Part shown: positions 17,361 through 26,197 of the stretch, one piece after another | Layout of the letters: each line of letters starts with the position of its first letter | How positions within the stretch are numbered: the first letter of the stretch is position 1 | NCBI GenBank assembly: GCA_013140765.1 | Contig: JABFSE010000024.1 | Location: 1-40,189, forward strand | Direction: 5' to 3' | Source of the DNA: Sulfuriferula sp. | GTDB taxonomy: Bacteria > Pseudomonadota > Gammaproteobacteria > Burkholderiales > Sulfuriferulaceae | Length of the DNA: 40,189 bases | Notes under the pieces: generated by a model | What the model was told of the DNA's origin: nothing | The model's input: the letters and a program-made list of their open reading frames with translations, nothing else | Databases searched by the model: none | Program-made: the position numbers and the translations under genes

Positions 17361-18067
17361 GCGATATACTCGATGCCTTACTTGGCGCGTTAAAAAGCCT
17401 GCTACATCCTAAAATACTCGCCATCGTATTATGGCCAGTGATATTTGCATTGATATTATGGGGTGCGCTGGCTTGGCTGTTTTGGGCGGATTGGCTGAGT
17501 GCGTTAAATGGCTGGGTGCAACCTGCTGAATTATGGCTAGATCAATATGATTTTGCTTGGTTAGCCAGCATGTTAAGCGTGACTTTGCTGGTGTTGCTGA
17601 TTACGCCGCTGGCATTAACTAGCGCATTGCTAATCGCCGCTATCGTCGCCATGCCCATGATGGTGCGCCATGTTGCGGTACGCCATTACCCCGAGCTGGC
17701 GCGTGAACACGGCGGCACAGTGCTGGGTAGCCTATTTAATGCCTTAATCGCGGTGCTGGTTTACGTTGGCTTGTGGTTGATTACATTACCATTTTGGTTT
17801 GCCGCAGGCTTAGGTGCAGTGTTTTCGTTATTGCTTACCGCCTACTTGAATCAGCGTTTATTCCGCTACGACGCACTGGCTGAACATGCCAGCCGTGCAG
17901 AATTTGAGCAGATACTCAACAACGAAACAGCCAGCTTTTACGGCATGGGGTTGATACTAGCGTGCCTGCACTTCATCCCCGTCATCAACCTGTTTTCGCC
18001 CATTTACACAGGCTTGGCATACATACATTTAGGGCTACACAAGCTCCAAAAACTACGTGCGGGGTAA
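17357..18067 (+). CDS. EI24-domain membrane protein, CysZ-like
   Basis: 236 aa with at least four long hydrophobic segments, roughly residues 18-43, 69-97, 130-160 and 198-215. The overall pattern and C-terminal HFIPVINLFSPIYTGLAYIHL fit the EI24/CysZ superfamily. CysZ is a sulfate permease, but EI24 proteins in this genomic position have no fixed function, so I do not assign transport. It overlaps tatD by four bases and is followed two bases later by a lipoprotein gene. Confidence 0.75.
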   Translation: MSDILDALLGALKSLLHPKILAIVLWPVIFALILWGALAWLFWADWLSALNGWVQPAELWLDQYDFAWLASMLSVTLLVLLITPLALTSALLIAAIVAMPMMVRHVAVRHYPELAREHGGTVLGSLFNALIAVLVYVGLWLITLPFWFAAGLGAVFSLLLTAYLNQRLFRYDALAEHASRAEFEQILNNETASFYGMGLILACLHFIPVINLFSPIYTGLAYIHLGLHKLQKLRAG

Positions 18068-18069
18068 AT

Positions 18070-18606
18070 ATGCGTTCGATTATCGTCATTTTAGTGAGCC
18101 TATTATTAACAGGATGCGCGGGCAACCCGCTTAAACCCAGTAGCGTTAGCTTCACCAGTGCAGAAATGCAAACCGCGCTGGATAAAAAATTCCCCATAGA
18201 CAAAAAATACCTAGGCATTTTTGATTTAACCATCAGCCACCCCAGCGTACAACCGCGTCCAGCCGATAAACGCATCGCCGTACAATTCGATGCCCAAGTC
18301 TATACGCTAGGCTATAACGCCATCCTCAACAGCACTGTTAGTCTCACCACCAATCTAGCTTACGATGCCAGCAAACGCAGTATCGTCTTAAAAGACCCGC
18401 GCCTAGAAAAAATCAGCTTCACAGGCCTATCCAGCGCACAAGCCGAAGGACTAAATCAAATCGCCGCGCTCTTAGTTCGCGAACAACTAGACGGCGCGGC
18501 CGTTTATAACTTCAAACCCGAGCAATTGCGACTCCTAGGCATGAACATCACCCCAGAGCGCATAGAAATAACCAATACGGGCGTGACAGTGCATATACAG
18601 CAGTGA
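18070..18606 (+). CDS. YceB-like lipoprotein (DUF1439)
   Basis: 178 aa from ATG 18070. A short signal peptide ends in the lipobox LLTGC, so Cys17 should be lipidated and the protein anchored on the periplasmic face of a membrane. The rest resembles the DUF1439/YceB family, with FDLTISHPSVQ and a repeated hydrophobic beta pattern, and no catalytic motif. The function is unknown. It is the last gene of the pabB operon before a palindromic repeat. Confidence 0.78.
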   Translation: MRSIIVILVSLLLTGCAGNPLKPSSVSFTSAEMQTALDKKFPIDKKYLGIFDLTISHPSVQPRPADKRIAVQFDAQVYTLGYNAILNSTVSLTTNLAYDASKRSIVLKDPRLEKISFTGLSSAQAEGLNQIAALLVREQLDGAAVYNFKPEQLRLLGMNITPERIEITNTGVTVHIQQ

Positions 18607-18628
18607 AAACAGCGATTTGTGTTGTTTT

Positions 18629-18714
18629 GGGTCAGTTCTGTTGTTTGGGGTCAGTTCTAACAATCAAGCATTTTGAAGCGATAGTGTAGTAATGTTAGAA
18701 CTGACCCCAAACAA
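18629..18714. repeat. Palindromic repeat, copy 2 (22-bp perfect arms) with degenerate half-copy
   Basis: The arms at 18641-18662 and 18693-18714 are perfect inverted copies of TTGTTTGGGGTCAGTTCT plus AACA, around a 30-nt spacer. A partial direct copy of the left arm (GGGTCAGTTCT, 18629-18639) lies just upstream. The left inner sequence (AATCAAGCATTTTG) resembles the half-copy at 26953, and the right inner sequence (GTGTAGTAATG) resembles copy 1, so this is a hybrid. It separates the yceB-like gene from the pilin operon. Confidence 0.92.
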
Positions 18715-18778
18715 GGGGGCGCAGAGTCTAAAGCGCAGAGCCGTTTGTTATGGGAAATATACCGCTAGTCAGTCTGTG

Positions 18779-18808
18779 TTGGTGTTTGTGTTGGGGGGTG
18801 GTTATGAT
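18779..18808 (+). promoter_or_regulatory. Candidate promoter of the minor pilin operon
   Basis: TTGGTG (18779-18784), an 18-bp spacer, then TATGAT (18803-18808), 33 bp before the pilE start. No sigma-54 element (TGGC...TTGC with 11-bp periodicity) is evident. Confidence 0.4.
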
Positions 18809-18841
18809 GTAATGGTAGTGGTTTATTATTTGGGGATGGTG

Positions 18842-19252
18842 ATGAAGCGTATAAATAATGGGTTTACTTTGGTTGAGCTGATGGTGGTGGTGGCTATTAT
18901 TGGGATTATCGCGTCGATTGCGTTGCCGTCTTATACGGCTTACGTTGCGCGGAGTAAGGTGGCTGAGGCGACGAGTAATTTATCTAATTTACGCGTGGCA
19001 CTTGAGCAGTATTATCAAGATAATCGTACTTACGTCGGTGGGGTGGTATTGCCGCCAGCGGGGACGGATAAGAATTTTACTTACACTTCTGCGGTTACTG
19101 CGACGACTTATACGCTTACCGCTACAGGCAAAGCGGCTCAAAACATGAGTGGTTATGTTTATACCATAGACCAAAACAACGCCAAAACCTCCACTGTTGG
19201 TGGTGTTGCGGGTAATACTTGTTGGTTAGCTTCATCGAGCATGACATGTTAA
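18842..19252 (+). CDS. pilE: Type IV minor pilin PilE
   Basis: 136 aa. The prepilin leader MKRINNG is cleaved before Phe8, followed by the hydrophobic helix FTLVELMVVVAIIGIIASIA with Glu5 of the mature protein. LEQYYQDNRTYVGG after about residue 55 is typical of the minor pilin PilE found beside fimT-pilVWX-pilY1. Two C-terminal cysteines (NTCWLASSSMTC) should form the D-region disulfide. GGGGA upstream serves ATG 18842. An in-frame ATG two codons earlier is possible. The open frame back to 18692 runs through the palindromic repeat and is not coding. The stop overlaps fimT. Confidence 0.88.
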   Translation: MKRINNGFTLVELMVVVAIIGIIASIALPSYTAYVARSKVAEATSNLSNLRVALEQYYQDNRTYVGGVVLPPAGTDKNFTYTSAVTATTYTLTATGKAAQNMSGYVYTIDQNNAKTSTVGGVAGNTCWLASSSMTC

Positions 19253-19770
19253 TCCTACGTAAACAAGCGGGGGTGACCCTCATAGAGCTGATGGTCATCG
19301 TTGCGATTATTGCTATTCTGAGTATTTTGGCGATTCCGTCGTACTCTGATTGGATAGGCAACAGCCGCTTGCGTAATGGGGCAGAATCTGTGGTGAATGG
19401 TCTGCAACTAGCACGTGCTGAGGCGGTGCGGCGTAATACGGCGGTGCAGTTTCAATTAACAGGTGCTGGTACGACCAGTGCTTGGCAAGTGGGGTGCGTA
19501 GCTGTCACCGCCACCTGTCCAGCTAACATCCAGTCGCACACTGTGGGTGATGGGTCATCTGCTACGGTTAGCTTTACTATGGTTGTGGGTGGGGTTAATC
19601 CAGTGGCGTTTAATAACTTGGGGCGCACTGCCACGGCAACAAGCTGGAATGTGGACAATACTGCGTTGACTGCCGCTAATAGCCGCGATTTGCGGGTGGT
19701 TGTGAGCACGGGCGGCACGGTGCGCATGTGCGACCCTAACGTCGTTGCACCTGATACACGGGCTTGTTAA
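19246..19770 (+). CDS. fimT: Minor pseudopilin FimT/FimU (GspH/FimT domain)
   Basis: 174 aa from ATG 19246, which overlaps the pilE stop. The leader MLILRKQAG is cleaved before Val10, and VTLIELMVIVAIIAILSILA forms the N-terminal helix with the required Glu. SRLRNGAESVVNGLQLARAEAVRR is the GspH/FimT signature. Part of the priming complex that starts pilus polymerisation. In related Pseudomonas clusters the same slot is called fimU. A GV rather than GF cleavage site is tolerated in this family. Confidence 0.85.
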   Translation: MLILRKQAGVTLIELMVIVAIIAILSILAIPSYSDWIGNSRLRNGAESVVNGLQLARAEAVRRNTAVQFQLTGAGTTSAWQVGCVAVTATCPANIQSHTVGDGSSATVSFTMVVGGVNPVAFNNLGRTATATSWNVDNTALTAANSRDLRVVVSTGGTVRMCDPNVVAPDTRAC

Positions 19771-19779
19771 GAGGTGGAT

Positions 19780-20175
19780 ATGAACATAAAACATCAACGA
19801 AAATCGGCGGTTAATATACATTCGCAATCCGGTATGGTGTTAATCGAGGCGATGATAGCGGTGCTGATATTTTCGATAGGAATATTGGGCATAGTCGCCT
19901 TGCAGGCGGCGATGATTAAAAGCACATCGCAAGCGCAATACCGTGCACAGGCGCAGTACATTGCGCAACAAATGTTAGGTAATATGTGGGCTGACCCTAC
20001 TAATATCGCCAATCACTATGACTATGCCTGTACTGAGTTGCCTAATGGCGTTTGTACCGCTGCAGCGGCGACGAGTGGCATACCTGGTCAAGTGGTGATT
20101 ACCATTGCTTGGCAACCCCCTGGTGACGTTGCGCATAATTACGTTATGTTGGCGACTGTGGCAGGAGCGGCATGA
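19780..20175 (+). CDS. pilV: Minor pilin PilV
   Basis: 131 aa, starting at ATG 19780 with GAGG just upstream. The leader is longer than usual (about 18 residues) and ends SQSG before MVLIEAMIAVLIFSIGILGIVAL, the PilV N-terminal helix. QAQYRAQAQYIAQQML and ANHYDYACTE fit the PilV family. An in-frame GTG at 19774 would add two residues. It overlaps pilW at the ATGA junction. Confidence 0.87.
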   Translation: MNIKHQRKSAVNIHSQSGMVLIEAMIAVLIFSIGILGIVALQAAMIKSTSQAQYRAQAQYIAQQMLGNMWADPTNIANHYDYACTELPNGVCTAAAATSGIPGQVVITIAWQPPGDVAHNYVMLATVAGAA

Positions 20176-21263
20176 TGCGATATGCCTATTTGCAACGTGG
20201 TTTTAGTTTGGTTGAGCTCATGGTGGGCTTGGTGATAGGTCTAATCGCCACGCTGGTTATTGCGCAAGTTTATTCAACTTTTGAAGGCTTAAAACGCACC
20301 ACCACAGGCGGCGCAGATGCTCAAACCAATGGCACGATAGCACTCTATAGCATACAGCGTGATGCGGGTAATGCGGGGTTTGGTTTGCCTGTGTCGGATA
20401 GCACGGTAAACGTATTGAACTGCCCATTAGGGACGGCAATAGACCCTGACGGTGCGGGCGCGTTAGCGGCGATAGATATTTTTCCTGTAGCGGTAACGGA
20501 TGGCGGTGCGGGGGCGGGCAATAGTGATAGTGTTACTTTCCGTTTTGGTGCGGGTGCTTATAACATGGGTACTGCCGTGACTAAAATAAGCAGTGTGACG
20601 GGGACGAGTTTGGCAGTGTCTAACAGTCTGGCTTGTAAGAACGGTGATGCCGCTATTGTCATGAATGGTACTTTGGCTTGCAATAGCGCGGTGGTGAACG
20701 GCATCCCTGATGCCGCGCACGTCAGTTTGACAGCAGCACCTGCTGCAGCTGTCGCGGGTGCGAGTATTGCGTGCCTGGGTCAGGGCTTATCGCCTAGTGG
20801 TTTGCAGAACGCATGGAATGAACTTATTTACAGCATAGCGGGTAATCAGCTGGTGTTGACGCAAAATGGTGTAGCAAGCAATATCGCATCTGATATTGTC
20901 AATATCCAAGTGCAATATGGGATTTCTGCTGTGGCAAGCCAAGACACAATAGCGAATTGGGTAGATGCAACGGGGGCTACTTGGGGCACAACAGCAATCA
21001 CGCCGACGGTGACTAATCGTAATCGCATTAAAGCCATACGCATTGCGGTAGTTGCACGGAACGGTGAGTTAGAAAAAACCAATGTCACCAATGCGTGTAG
21101 CTCACTCACAACAGCATCGCCTACAGGGCTGTGTGCGTGGGCGGGCACAGCGACTGACCCTGCGCCAGCGATAGATGTGAGTAATGATGCGAATTGGCAA
21201 CGTTACCGTTATCGCGTATTTACGGCGATTATTCCATTACGTAGCTTGATATGGCCGTTATGA
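20172..21263 (+). CDS. pilW: Minor pilin PilW
   Basis: 363 aa. A short leader MMRYAYLQRG is cleaved before FSLVELMVGLVIGLIATLVI. The N-terminal helix continues into VYSTFEGLKRTTTGGADAQTNG, the PilW signature, and is followed by a large low-charge beta domain with several Cys (for example NCPLG, LACKNGD, LACNSA, IACLG). The C-terminal RYRYRVFTAIIPLRSLIW is typical. Works with FimT, PilV and PilX to load PilY1 at the pilus tip. The start is one of two adjacent ATGs. Confidence 0.9.
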   Translation: MMRYAYLQRGFSLVELMVGLVIGLIATLVIAQVYSTFEGLKRTTTGGADAQTNGTIALYSIQRDAGNAGFGLPVSDSTVNVLNCPLGTAIDPDGAGALAAIDIFPVAVTDGGAGAGNSDSVTFRFGAGAYNMGTAVTKISSVTGTSLAVSNSLACKNGDAAIVMNGTLACNSAVVNGIPDAAHVSLTAAPAAAVAGASIACLGQGLSPSGLQNAWNELIYSIAGNQLVLTQNGVASNIASDIVNIQVQYGISAVASQDTIANWVDATGATWGTTAITPTVTNRNRIKAIRIAVVARNGELEKTNVTNACSSLTTASPTGLCAWAGTATDPAPAIDVSNDANWQRYRYRVFTAIIPLRSLIWPL

Positions 21264-21889
21264 AAATCATGAATAATTCAATTAAAAAACAGCAAGGTGT
21301 GGTGCTACTCGTTGCGCTGATTGCATTAGTGGTGATGTCGTTAGGGGCGTTAGCAATCGTGCGGTCTGTTGATACGAACAGCTTAATCGCGGGTAACATC
21401 GCCTTTAAGCAAGCAACCACGTCGGCGGGGGATTTTGCGTTGGATGCCGTGACGACTTTTATCGCCAGCAAGGACACTACAGCAGTACCGACCGACCCTA
21501 ATCAATACCTTAACAATAGCAAAGCAAGTGACGGTTATTACGCCATCGTCAACACCACGGGCGCGGCGAGCACTGCCACCATGTTTAATATCGGTGATGA
21601 AGCCAGCTGGGCGAATGCGGGCAAGGTGGCGGCGCTGGTTAATGCAGATTTAACGGCGGCAGGTTTGACAGCGAGTTATGTTATAGAGCGTATGTGTACT
21701 ACGAATGCCGCTACGCCAACAGCGAGTAATTGCTTATTTGCCGCTACTGTTACCAACACTAATTCGAGTGGTGGGAATGCTGTTACACCCGCGCCTACTA
21801 CCGCCGGTGGTGCGCCTTTATACCGCATCACAGCACGAATAGCAGGGCCGCAAAATGCGGTGAGTTACATTCAAGCGTTTACTAATTAA
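21260..21889 (+). CDS. pilX: Minor pilin PilX
   Basis: 209 aa from ATG 21260, which overlaps the pilW stop. ATGs at 21251 and 21269 are also in frame. The N-terminus KKQQGVVLLVALIALVVMSLGALAIVRSVD is the PilX_N pattern, where the usual Glu after the cleavage site is absent, as is normal for PilX. A globular domain with two cysteines (MCTTN, NCLFA) follows. It precedes pilY1 by 28 bp. Confidence 0.85.
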   Translation: MKIMNNSIKKQQGVVLLVALIALVVMSLGALAIVRSVDTNSLIAGNIAFKQATTSAGDFALDAVTTFIASKDTTAVPTDPNQYLNNSKASDGYYAIVNTTGAASTATMFNIGDEASWANAGKVAALVNADLTAAGLTASYVIERMCTTNAATPTASNCLFAATVTNTNSSGGNAVTPAPTTAGGAPLYRITARIAGPQNAVSYIQAFTN

Positions 21890-21917
21890 ATCAGCTCGTC
21901 ATTAAAAGGAGCACATC

Positions 21918-24900
21918 ATGAAAAAACTCATACTACTCATACTACTCATCGCGCTAGGCGTTATCCAACCTAGTCAGGCGGCAACAGTGGCACTGGCTAC
22001 CGCGCCATTGAATACCACGACCACCGCAACAGTATTGCCCAACCTCATGTTTATACTTGATAATTCGGGGAGTATGGGGGCGAATTATTTGCCTGATAAA
22101 GCAGGTTCTTATAGTGGTGATGTGACTATATATAACAATCCCAAATTTAATGGCGTGATGTACGACACTAACATACGTTATGTTACACCTACTAACTTTA
22201 ATCCTGATGGCACAGTGAGTACCACGACTTATCTTAGCCAAGTGGGGACGAGTCTGGCGACAGGGGCGGATACTGCTTCATCGATACCTAACTGGAAAAA
22301 AGTGCTAGTCGATGCTTATAAAGTGCAATCCACCAGTACCATAGATACCTTAAACAGCACCAGTGTGGGTGCGGCTTACGGCAAGATATTCGGCTTTATT
22401 CCAGGTGAGATTTGTACTGCGATAGATTTGAAAACTTGCGTTTTAGGTACGGCGACTACGGCATCTTATCCATATGCCGCTTCACTGCGCTGGTGTAGTG
22501 ATACCGCCAGTGCGACACAGGCAGCCGCGCCAGCGACGGGTAAGTGTCGTGCATCTTATACGTCCACTTATAAATATGCGCGTTATCCTAGTGTGAGAAC
22601 GGCGACCATTACGGTTTCATCTTCTTCATCCAGCACTTCGGTGAGCAGTATTAAGGTTAATGGGGTTGAGATATTGTCAGCCGCTACTACTGCAAGCACT
22701 TCTTACACTGCGGTGGCATTAGATATTGCGAATAAAATCAATGCCTGTAACGGCACTGCCACGGGTAACTGCGCGGCAGCAGGTTATGGAGCGACAGTCT
22801 CTGGCGGTACGGTAACCGTATATGCCAATGCACAGACTACATTAGCAACGCCCGTGATTACCAAATCAGGGAGTATGCCCATATCAGCAAGTACATTTGC
22901 CACTAAAACGAATGCAACGACAGGTGGCTCTAACAGCGCACCTGGTTATAACCTAATCCGTATCATCCCCACCGTAGGTACAACGGCGATTTACCCAGCG
23001 ATAGGCTCAACCAGCAAAGGCGGTGGGCGTAGCGATTGTGCAGGCACGCTGTGTACGGCGAATGAAGAGTTGACTAACTTTGCTAACTGGTACACTTTTT
23101 ACCATACCCGTATGCAGATGATGAAAACGGGTACGAGCAATGCGTTTAAGTCTATAGGGAGCAATTTTCGTGTAGGATTTAATCGGATTGATGATAACTC
23201 CAGTGGCTCTTATAACACAGGTATCGTTTCGCCTGTAGCCACATTTGATGCCACGGGTAAGTACAACTGGTATCAACTGCTGTTTGCCAGTCTGCCTACA
23301 GGTGGCACACCATTGCGTATGGCGATTTCGCAAGCGGGTAAGTATTTTGCAAATAAGTTAGGTTCGGTTGCCGACCCTATGCAGTATTCATGTCAACAAA
23401 ATTTCACTATTTTGTCAACGGACGGTTATTGGAATGAATCTAATAGCTATGTGCAAAAAATAGATGGTAGCGCGATGACAGATCAGGATGGTAGTGGTAC
23501 TGCGAAACCAAAATATGAAGGCTCGACTGCGAGTGCTAATAGCTTGGCAGATGCGACCAAATATTATTACGATACCGATTTGCGTACCAGTGCTTTAGGC
23601 AATTGTACGGGGAATGGCGGTGCGGATGTCTGTACAGATAATGTGTTCACCAGTAGTACCGATACCAATACCAAGCAACATATGACCACGTTTACTTTGG
23701 GCTTGGGTAGCGACGGGCAGTTGATTTATCAGTCTGATTACCTTACCGCTACTACGGGAGATTATGCTGGTATTGTGGCAGGGACGGTGAATTGGCCTGT
23801 GCCAGTAAGTAACACAGAAACCACTACCGACGACTTATGGCACGCGGCAGTGAATGGTAATGGGCAGTATTTCAGCGCAGGCTCGCCACAAGCATTGAGT
23901 GATGGGCTGAATACCGCGTTATCGAGCATTAGCGCAAAAGTGGGTGCAGGTGCGGCGGCGGCAACGAGTAACCTTAACCCTGTAGCAGGTGATAACTATG
24001 CGTATGTCGCCAGCTATACCAGTGCAGACTGGTGGGGTAACCTTGAACAACGCAATATCAATACTACGACAGGTGTCGTGAGCGAAACAGCTAACTGGTG
24101 CGTGGAAGACGTTACTGCTGACGTGTGTAGCTCGCCTAGTGTTGTCGTTACTGATACATCAAGTGGCAGTACGCAAAAATCATGCGTGACTAGCGGCTCA
24201 ACAGCGGCGGCTTGCGTATCTCCTGGCGTTTTTGACTCATCTACCAGTACGTGTAGCGTGCCTATGGCGGTGGCGTGTAATGGTACGCTGTCGAGCAAAG
24301 TATCGGCAAATAGTGATACGCGCACTATTAAAATGGTGAGTGCTGGTACACTAGTTGATTTCACGCCTGCTAATTTGAACTTGGCTTATTTTAATGCGTC
24401 ATTATTAAGTCAATATACTAGCCTGAGTGCGGCACAACAGGCGAATGCGACTGCCAGCAATATGGTCAATTATTTACGTGGTCAAACAGGTTATGACATG
24501 TCGGGTGCGAATGCGGTGAATAACCAAGTATTCCGTCAACGTAAAGCAACCTTAGGTGACGCAGTAGAATCCACGCCGACTTATATTAAAAAACCTGTGT
24601 ATAGTTACGCCGATGCAGGCTACAGTGCTTTTATCACCGCCCAATCCAGCCGTGCGGGTGCGGTGTATTTGGGTACGAATGACGGTATGTTGCATAGCTT
24701 TGATTCGGCTACGGGTAATGAAAACTGGGCTTTTGTACCTACCCCCGTGATACCTAATATGTATAAATTAGCCGATAAAAACTACGCTAATTTGCATAAC
24801 TACTATGTAAACGGTGATATTACGATAGGTGATATTTGTACGGCGAACTGTACGTCATCCAGTGCGACATGGAAAACCATATTAGTAGGCGGTTTGCATG

Positions 24901-25958
24901 GCGGCGGTAAGGGTTATTATGCGTTGGATATCACCAATCCAACCAGCCCTGGCTTGCTGTGGGAATACACCAGCACGACCAATGCGAACTTAGGTTATAG
25001 CTTTGGTAAGCCTATTATCACCAAAAAAGCTGATGGTACTTGGGTGGTGTTGATGACTACAGGTTATAACAACGTCGGTGACGGGGTAGGGCGTTTGCTG
25101 GTGCTGAATGCCGCGACAGGTGCGACTATCAGTAGTATTAGTACAGGGGTAGGTAGCACCACTACCCCTAGCGGCTTGGCGCAAATCAATGACTTTGTCA
25201 GTGCCTTGAGTACCAACAATACAGCGGGCTATGTGTATGGTGGTGATTTGCTAGGTAACCTTTGGCGGTTTGACATCAATGCGGGTACGTCTATGCTGTT
25301 TGCGCAATTACTAGACCCTAGTGGAACTGCACAACCCATCACCGTTGCACCTGAGCTTGGTTTGGTCAACAACACACGGGTGTTGTTTGTGGGGACGGGT
25401 AAATACCTAGAAGGTAGCGATTTGAGCAATACGCAAGTGCAAACCTTGTATGCGATTACCGACCCTGAAGCAACCAGCACGCTAGTGAATCCACGCACTG
25501 TATTGACACAGCAAACCTTTACTACTGTGTCAGGCACTTCCTATCGCACGGTGAGTAATAACACCGTACCCGCTTCATCACGTGGCTGGTATATTAACTT
25601 GCCTGATGTCGGCGAGCGTCAAAACGTTGGCTCACAATTAGTTTCGGGGACATTGATTGCACCAACCAACGTCCCTACCAACACAGCCTGCTCACCTGGC
25701 GGTTATGGTTATATAAACTATGTGAATTACCAAACAGGTGGCGCAGTGCTTTATAACAACCCTAGTTATTATGCCTCGATTAAAACGAATGCAATGGTAG
25801 TCGGTTTGAATGTGATGTACTTAGGAACCTCATACACTCCTGTCGTTAATGTGGTCACAGCGGATAACCCAACACCAACGTTGGTCGATGTTAAATTTGC
25901 AACCTCGTCTGCGGGCTACCAGAAAAAACGCATCATCTGGCGTGAATTGATACAGTAG
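21918..25958 (+). CDS. pilY1: PilY1, type IV pilus tip adhesin / biogenesis protein
   Basis: 1346 aa, exported: a Lys-rich start, hydrophobic core and SQA cleavage site near residue 21. A von Willebrand A domain opens with DNSGSMG, where Asp48, Ser50 and Ser52 form the MIDAS metal site. A Ser/Thr-rich inserted segment (about residues 195-325) separates parts of this region. The C-terminal half is the PilY1 beta-propeller, marked by GAVYLGTNDGMLHSFDSATG near residue 915 and GGDLLGNLWRFD near 1110. AAAAGGAG precedes the start. PilY1 caps the minor-pilin complex, opposes pilus retraction, and mediates adhesion and surface sensing in studied species. Ligand binding here is unknown. Confidence 0.93.
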   Translation: MKKLILLILLIALGVIQPSQAATVALATAPLNTTTTATVLPNLMFILDNSGSMGANYLPDKAGSYSGDVTIYNNPKFNGVMYDTNIRYVTPTNFNPDGTVSTTTYLSQVGTSLATGADTASSIPNWKKVLVDAYKVQSTSTIDTLNSTSVGAAYGKIFGFIPGEICTAIDLKTCVLGTATTASYPYAASLRWCSDTASATQAAAPATGKCRASYTSTYKYARYPSVRTATITVSSSSSSTSVSSIKVNGVEILSAATTASTSYTAVALDIANKINACNGTATGNCAAAGYGATVSGGTVTVYANAQTTLATPVITKSGSMPISASTFATKTNATTGGSNSAPGYNLIRIIPTVGTTAIYPAIGSTSKGGGRSDCAGTLCTANEELTNFANWYTFYHTRMQMMKTGTSNAFKSIGSNFRVGFNRIDDNSSGSYNTGIVSPVATFDATGKYNWYQLLFASLPTGGTPLRMAISQAGKYFANKLGSVADPMQYSCQQNFTILSTDGYWNESNSYVQKIDGSAMTDQDGSGTAKPKYEGSTASANSLADATKYYYDTDLRTSALGNCTGNGGADVCTDNVFTSSTDTNTKQHMTTFTLGLGSDGQLIYQSDYLTATTGDYAGIVAGTVNWPVPVSNTETTTDDLWHAAVNGNGQYFSAGSPQALSDGLNTALSSISAKVGAGAAAATSNLNPVAGDNYAYVASYTSADWWGNLEQRNINTTTGVVSETANWCVEDVTADVCSSPSVVVTDTSSGSTQKSCVTSGSTAAACVSPGVFDSSTSTCSVPMAVACNGTLSSKVSANSDTRTIKMVSAGTLVDFTPANLNLAYFNASLLSQYTSLSAAQQANATASNMVNYLRGQTGYDMSGANAVNNQVFRQRKATLGDAVESTPTYIKKPVYSYADAGYSAFITAQSSRAGAVYLGTNDGMLHSFDSATGNENWAFVPTPVIPNMYKLADKNYANLHNYYVNGDITIGDICTANCTSSSATWKTILVGGLHGGGKGYYALDITNPTSPGLLWEYTSTTNANLGYSFGKPIITKKADGTWVVLMTTGYNNVGDGVGRLLVLNAATGATISSISTGVGSTTTPSGLAQINDFVSALSTNNTAGYVYGGDLLGNLWRFDINAGTSMLFAQLLDPSGTAQPITVAPELGLVNNTRVLFVGTGKYLEGSDLSNTQVQTLYAITDPEATSTLVNPRTVLTQQTFTTVSGTSYRTVSNNTVPASSRGWYINLPDVGERQNVGSQLVSGTLIAPTNVPTNTACSPGGYGYINYVNYQTGGAVLYNNPSYYASIKTNAMVVGLNVMYLGTSYTPVVNVVTADNPTPTLVDVKFATSSAGYQKKRIIWRELIQ

Positions 25959-25967
25959 CTAGCCCCC

Positions 25968-25999
25968 AACCCATCGCTGAATCTAGCGGTGGGTTTACT
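25968..25999 (+). terminator. Hairpin after pilY1
   Basis: An 11-bp stem (25968-25978 with 25985-25995, one T-G pair) and a 6-nt loop, followed by a weak T-rich tail. It is the likely terminator of the pil operon, 9 bp past the stop. Confidence 0.65.
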
Positions 26000-26007
26000 T
26001 ATTTCCG

Positions 26008-26037
26008 TTTGGGGTCAGTTCTAACATTGCTACATTA
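26008..26037 (+). repeat. Palindromic repeat, solo half-copy 3
   Basis: GTTTGGGGTCAGTTCTAAC followed by ATTGCTACATTA matches the left arm of copy 1, including the inner bases. No matching right arm exists in the 160 bp before vapB. It lies just past the pilY1 terminator and forms the left side of the segment holding vapBC. Confidence 0.85.
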
Positions 26038-26136
26038 TTCGTGTGAGTATTTTTATTTTAATTCGTTGCTATTCGATCGGTAACACCGAAAGGTTGGTGT
26101 GTAGCAGTGTATTTAATATAAGGCTTATGATTACGT

Positions 26137-26182
26137 GTATATACTTTTTTACGGGGTATGCTAGTATGTGTATGTCTAGTAT
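26137..26182 (+). promoter_or_regulatory. Candidate vapBC promoter/operator region
   Basis: Contains the palindrome GTATATAC (26137-26144) and two direct repeats CTAGTAT (26161-26167 and 26176-26182) spaced 15 bp start to start, immediately before the vapB ribosome-binding site. VapB-type antitoxins usually bind repeats or palindromes at this position with the toxin. The assignment as an operator is inference. Confidence 0.4.
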
Positions 26183-26197
26183 AAATGAGAGTTAATG

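Noticed and set aside
17357-18067. Sulfate transporter CysZ
   Set aside because: Only the fold-level EI24 similarity is visible and no cys genes are nearby, so the function is left open.
18692-18841. In-frame extension of pilE back to an ATG inside the palindromic repeat
   Set aside because: It would place 50 residues before the prepilin leader and run through repeat DNA. Prepilin peptidase substrates need a short basic leader, so ATG 18842 is the start.
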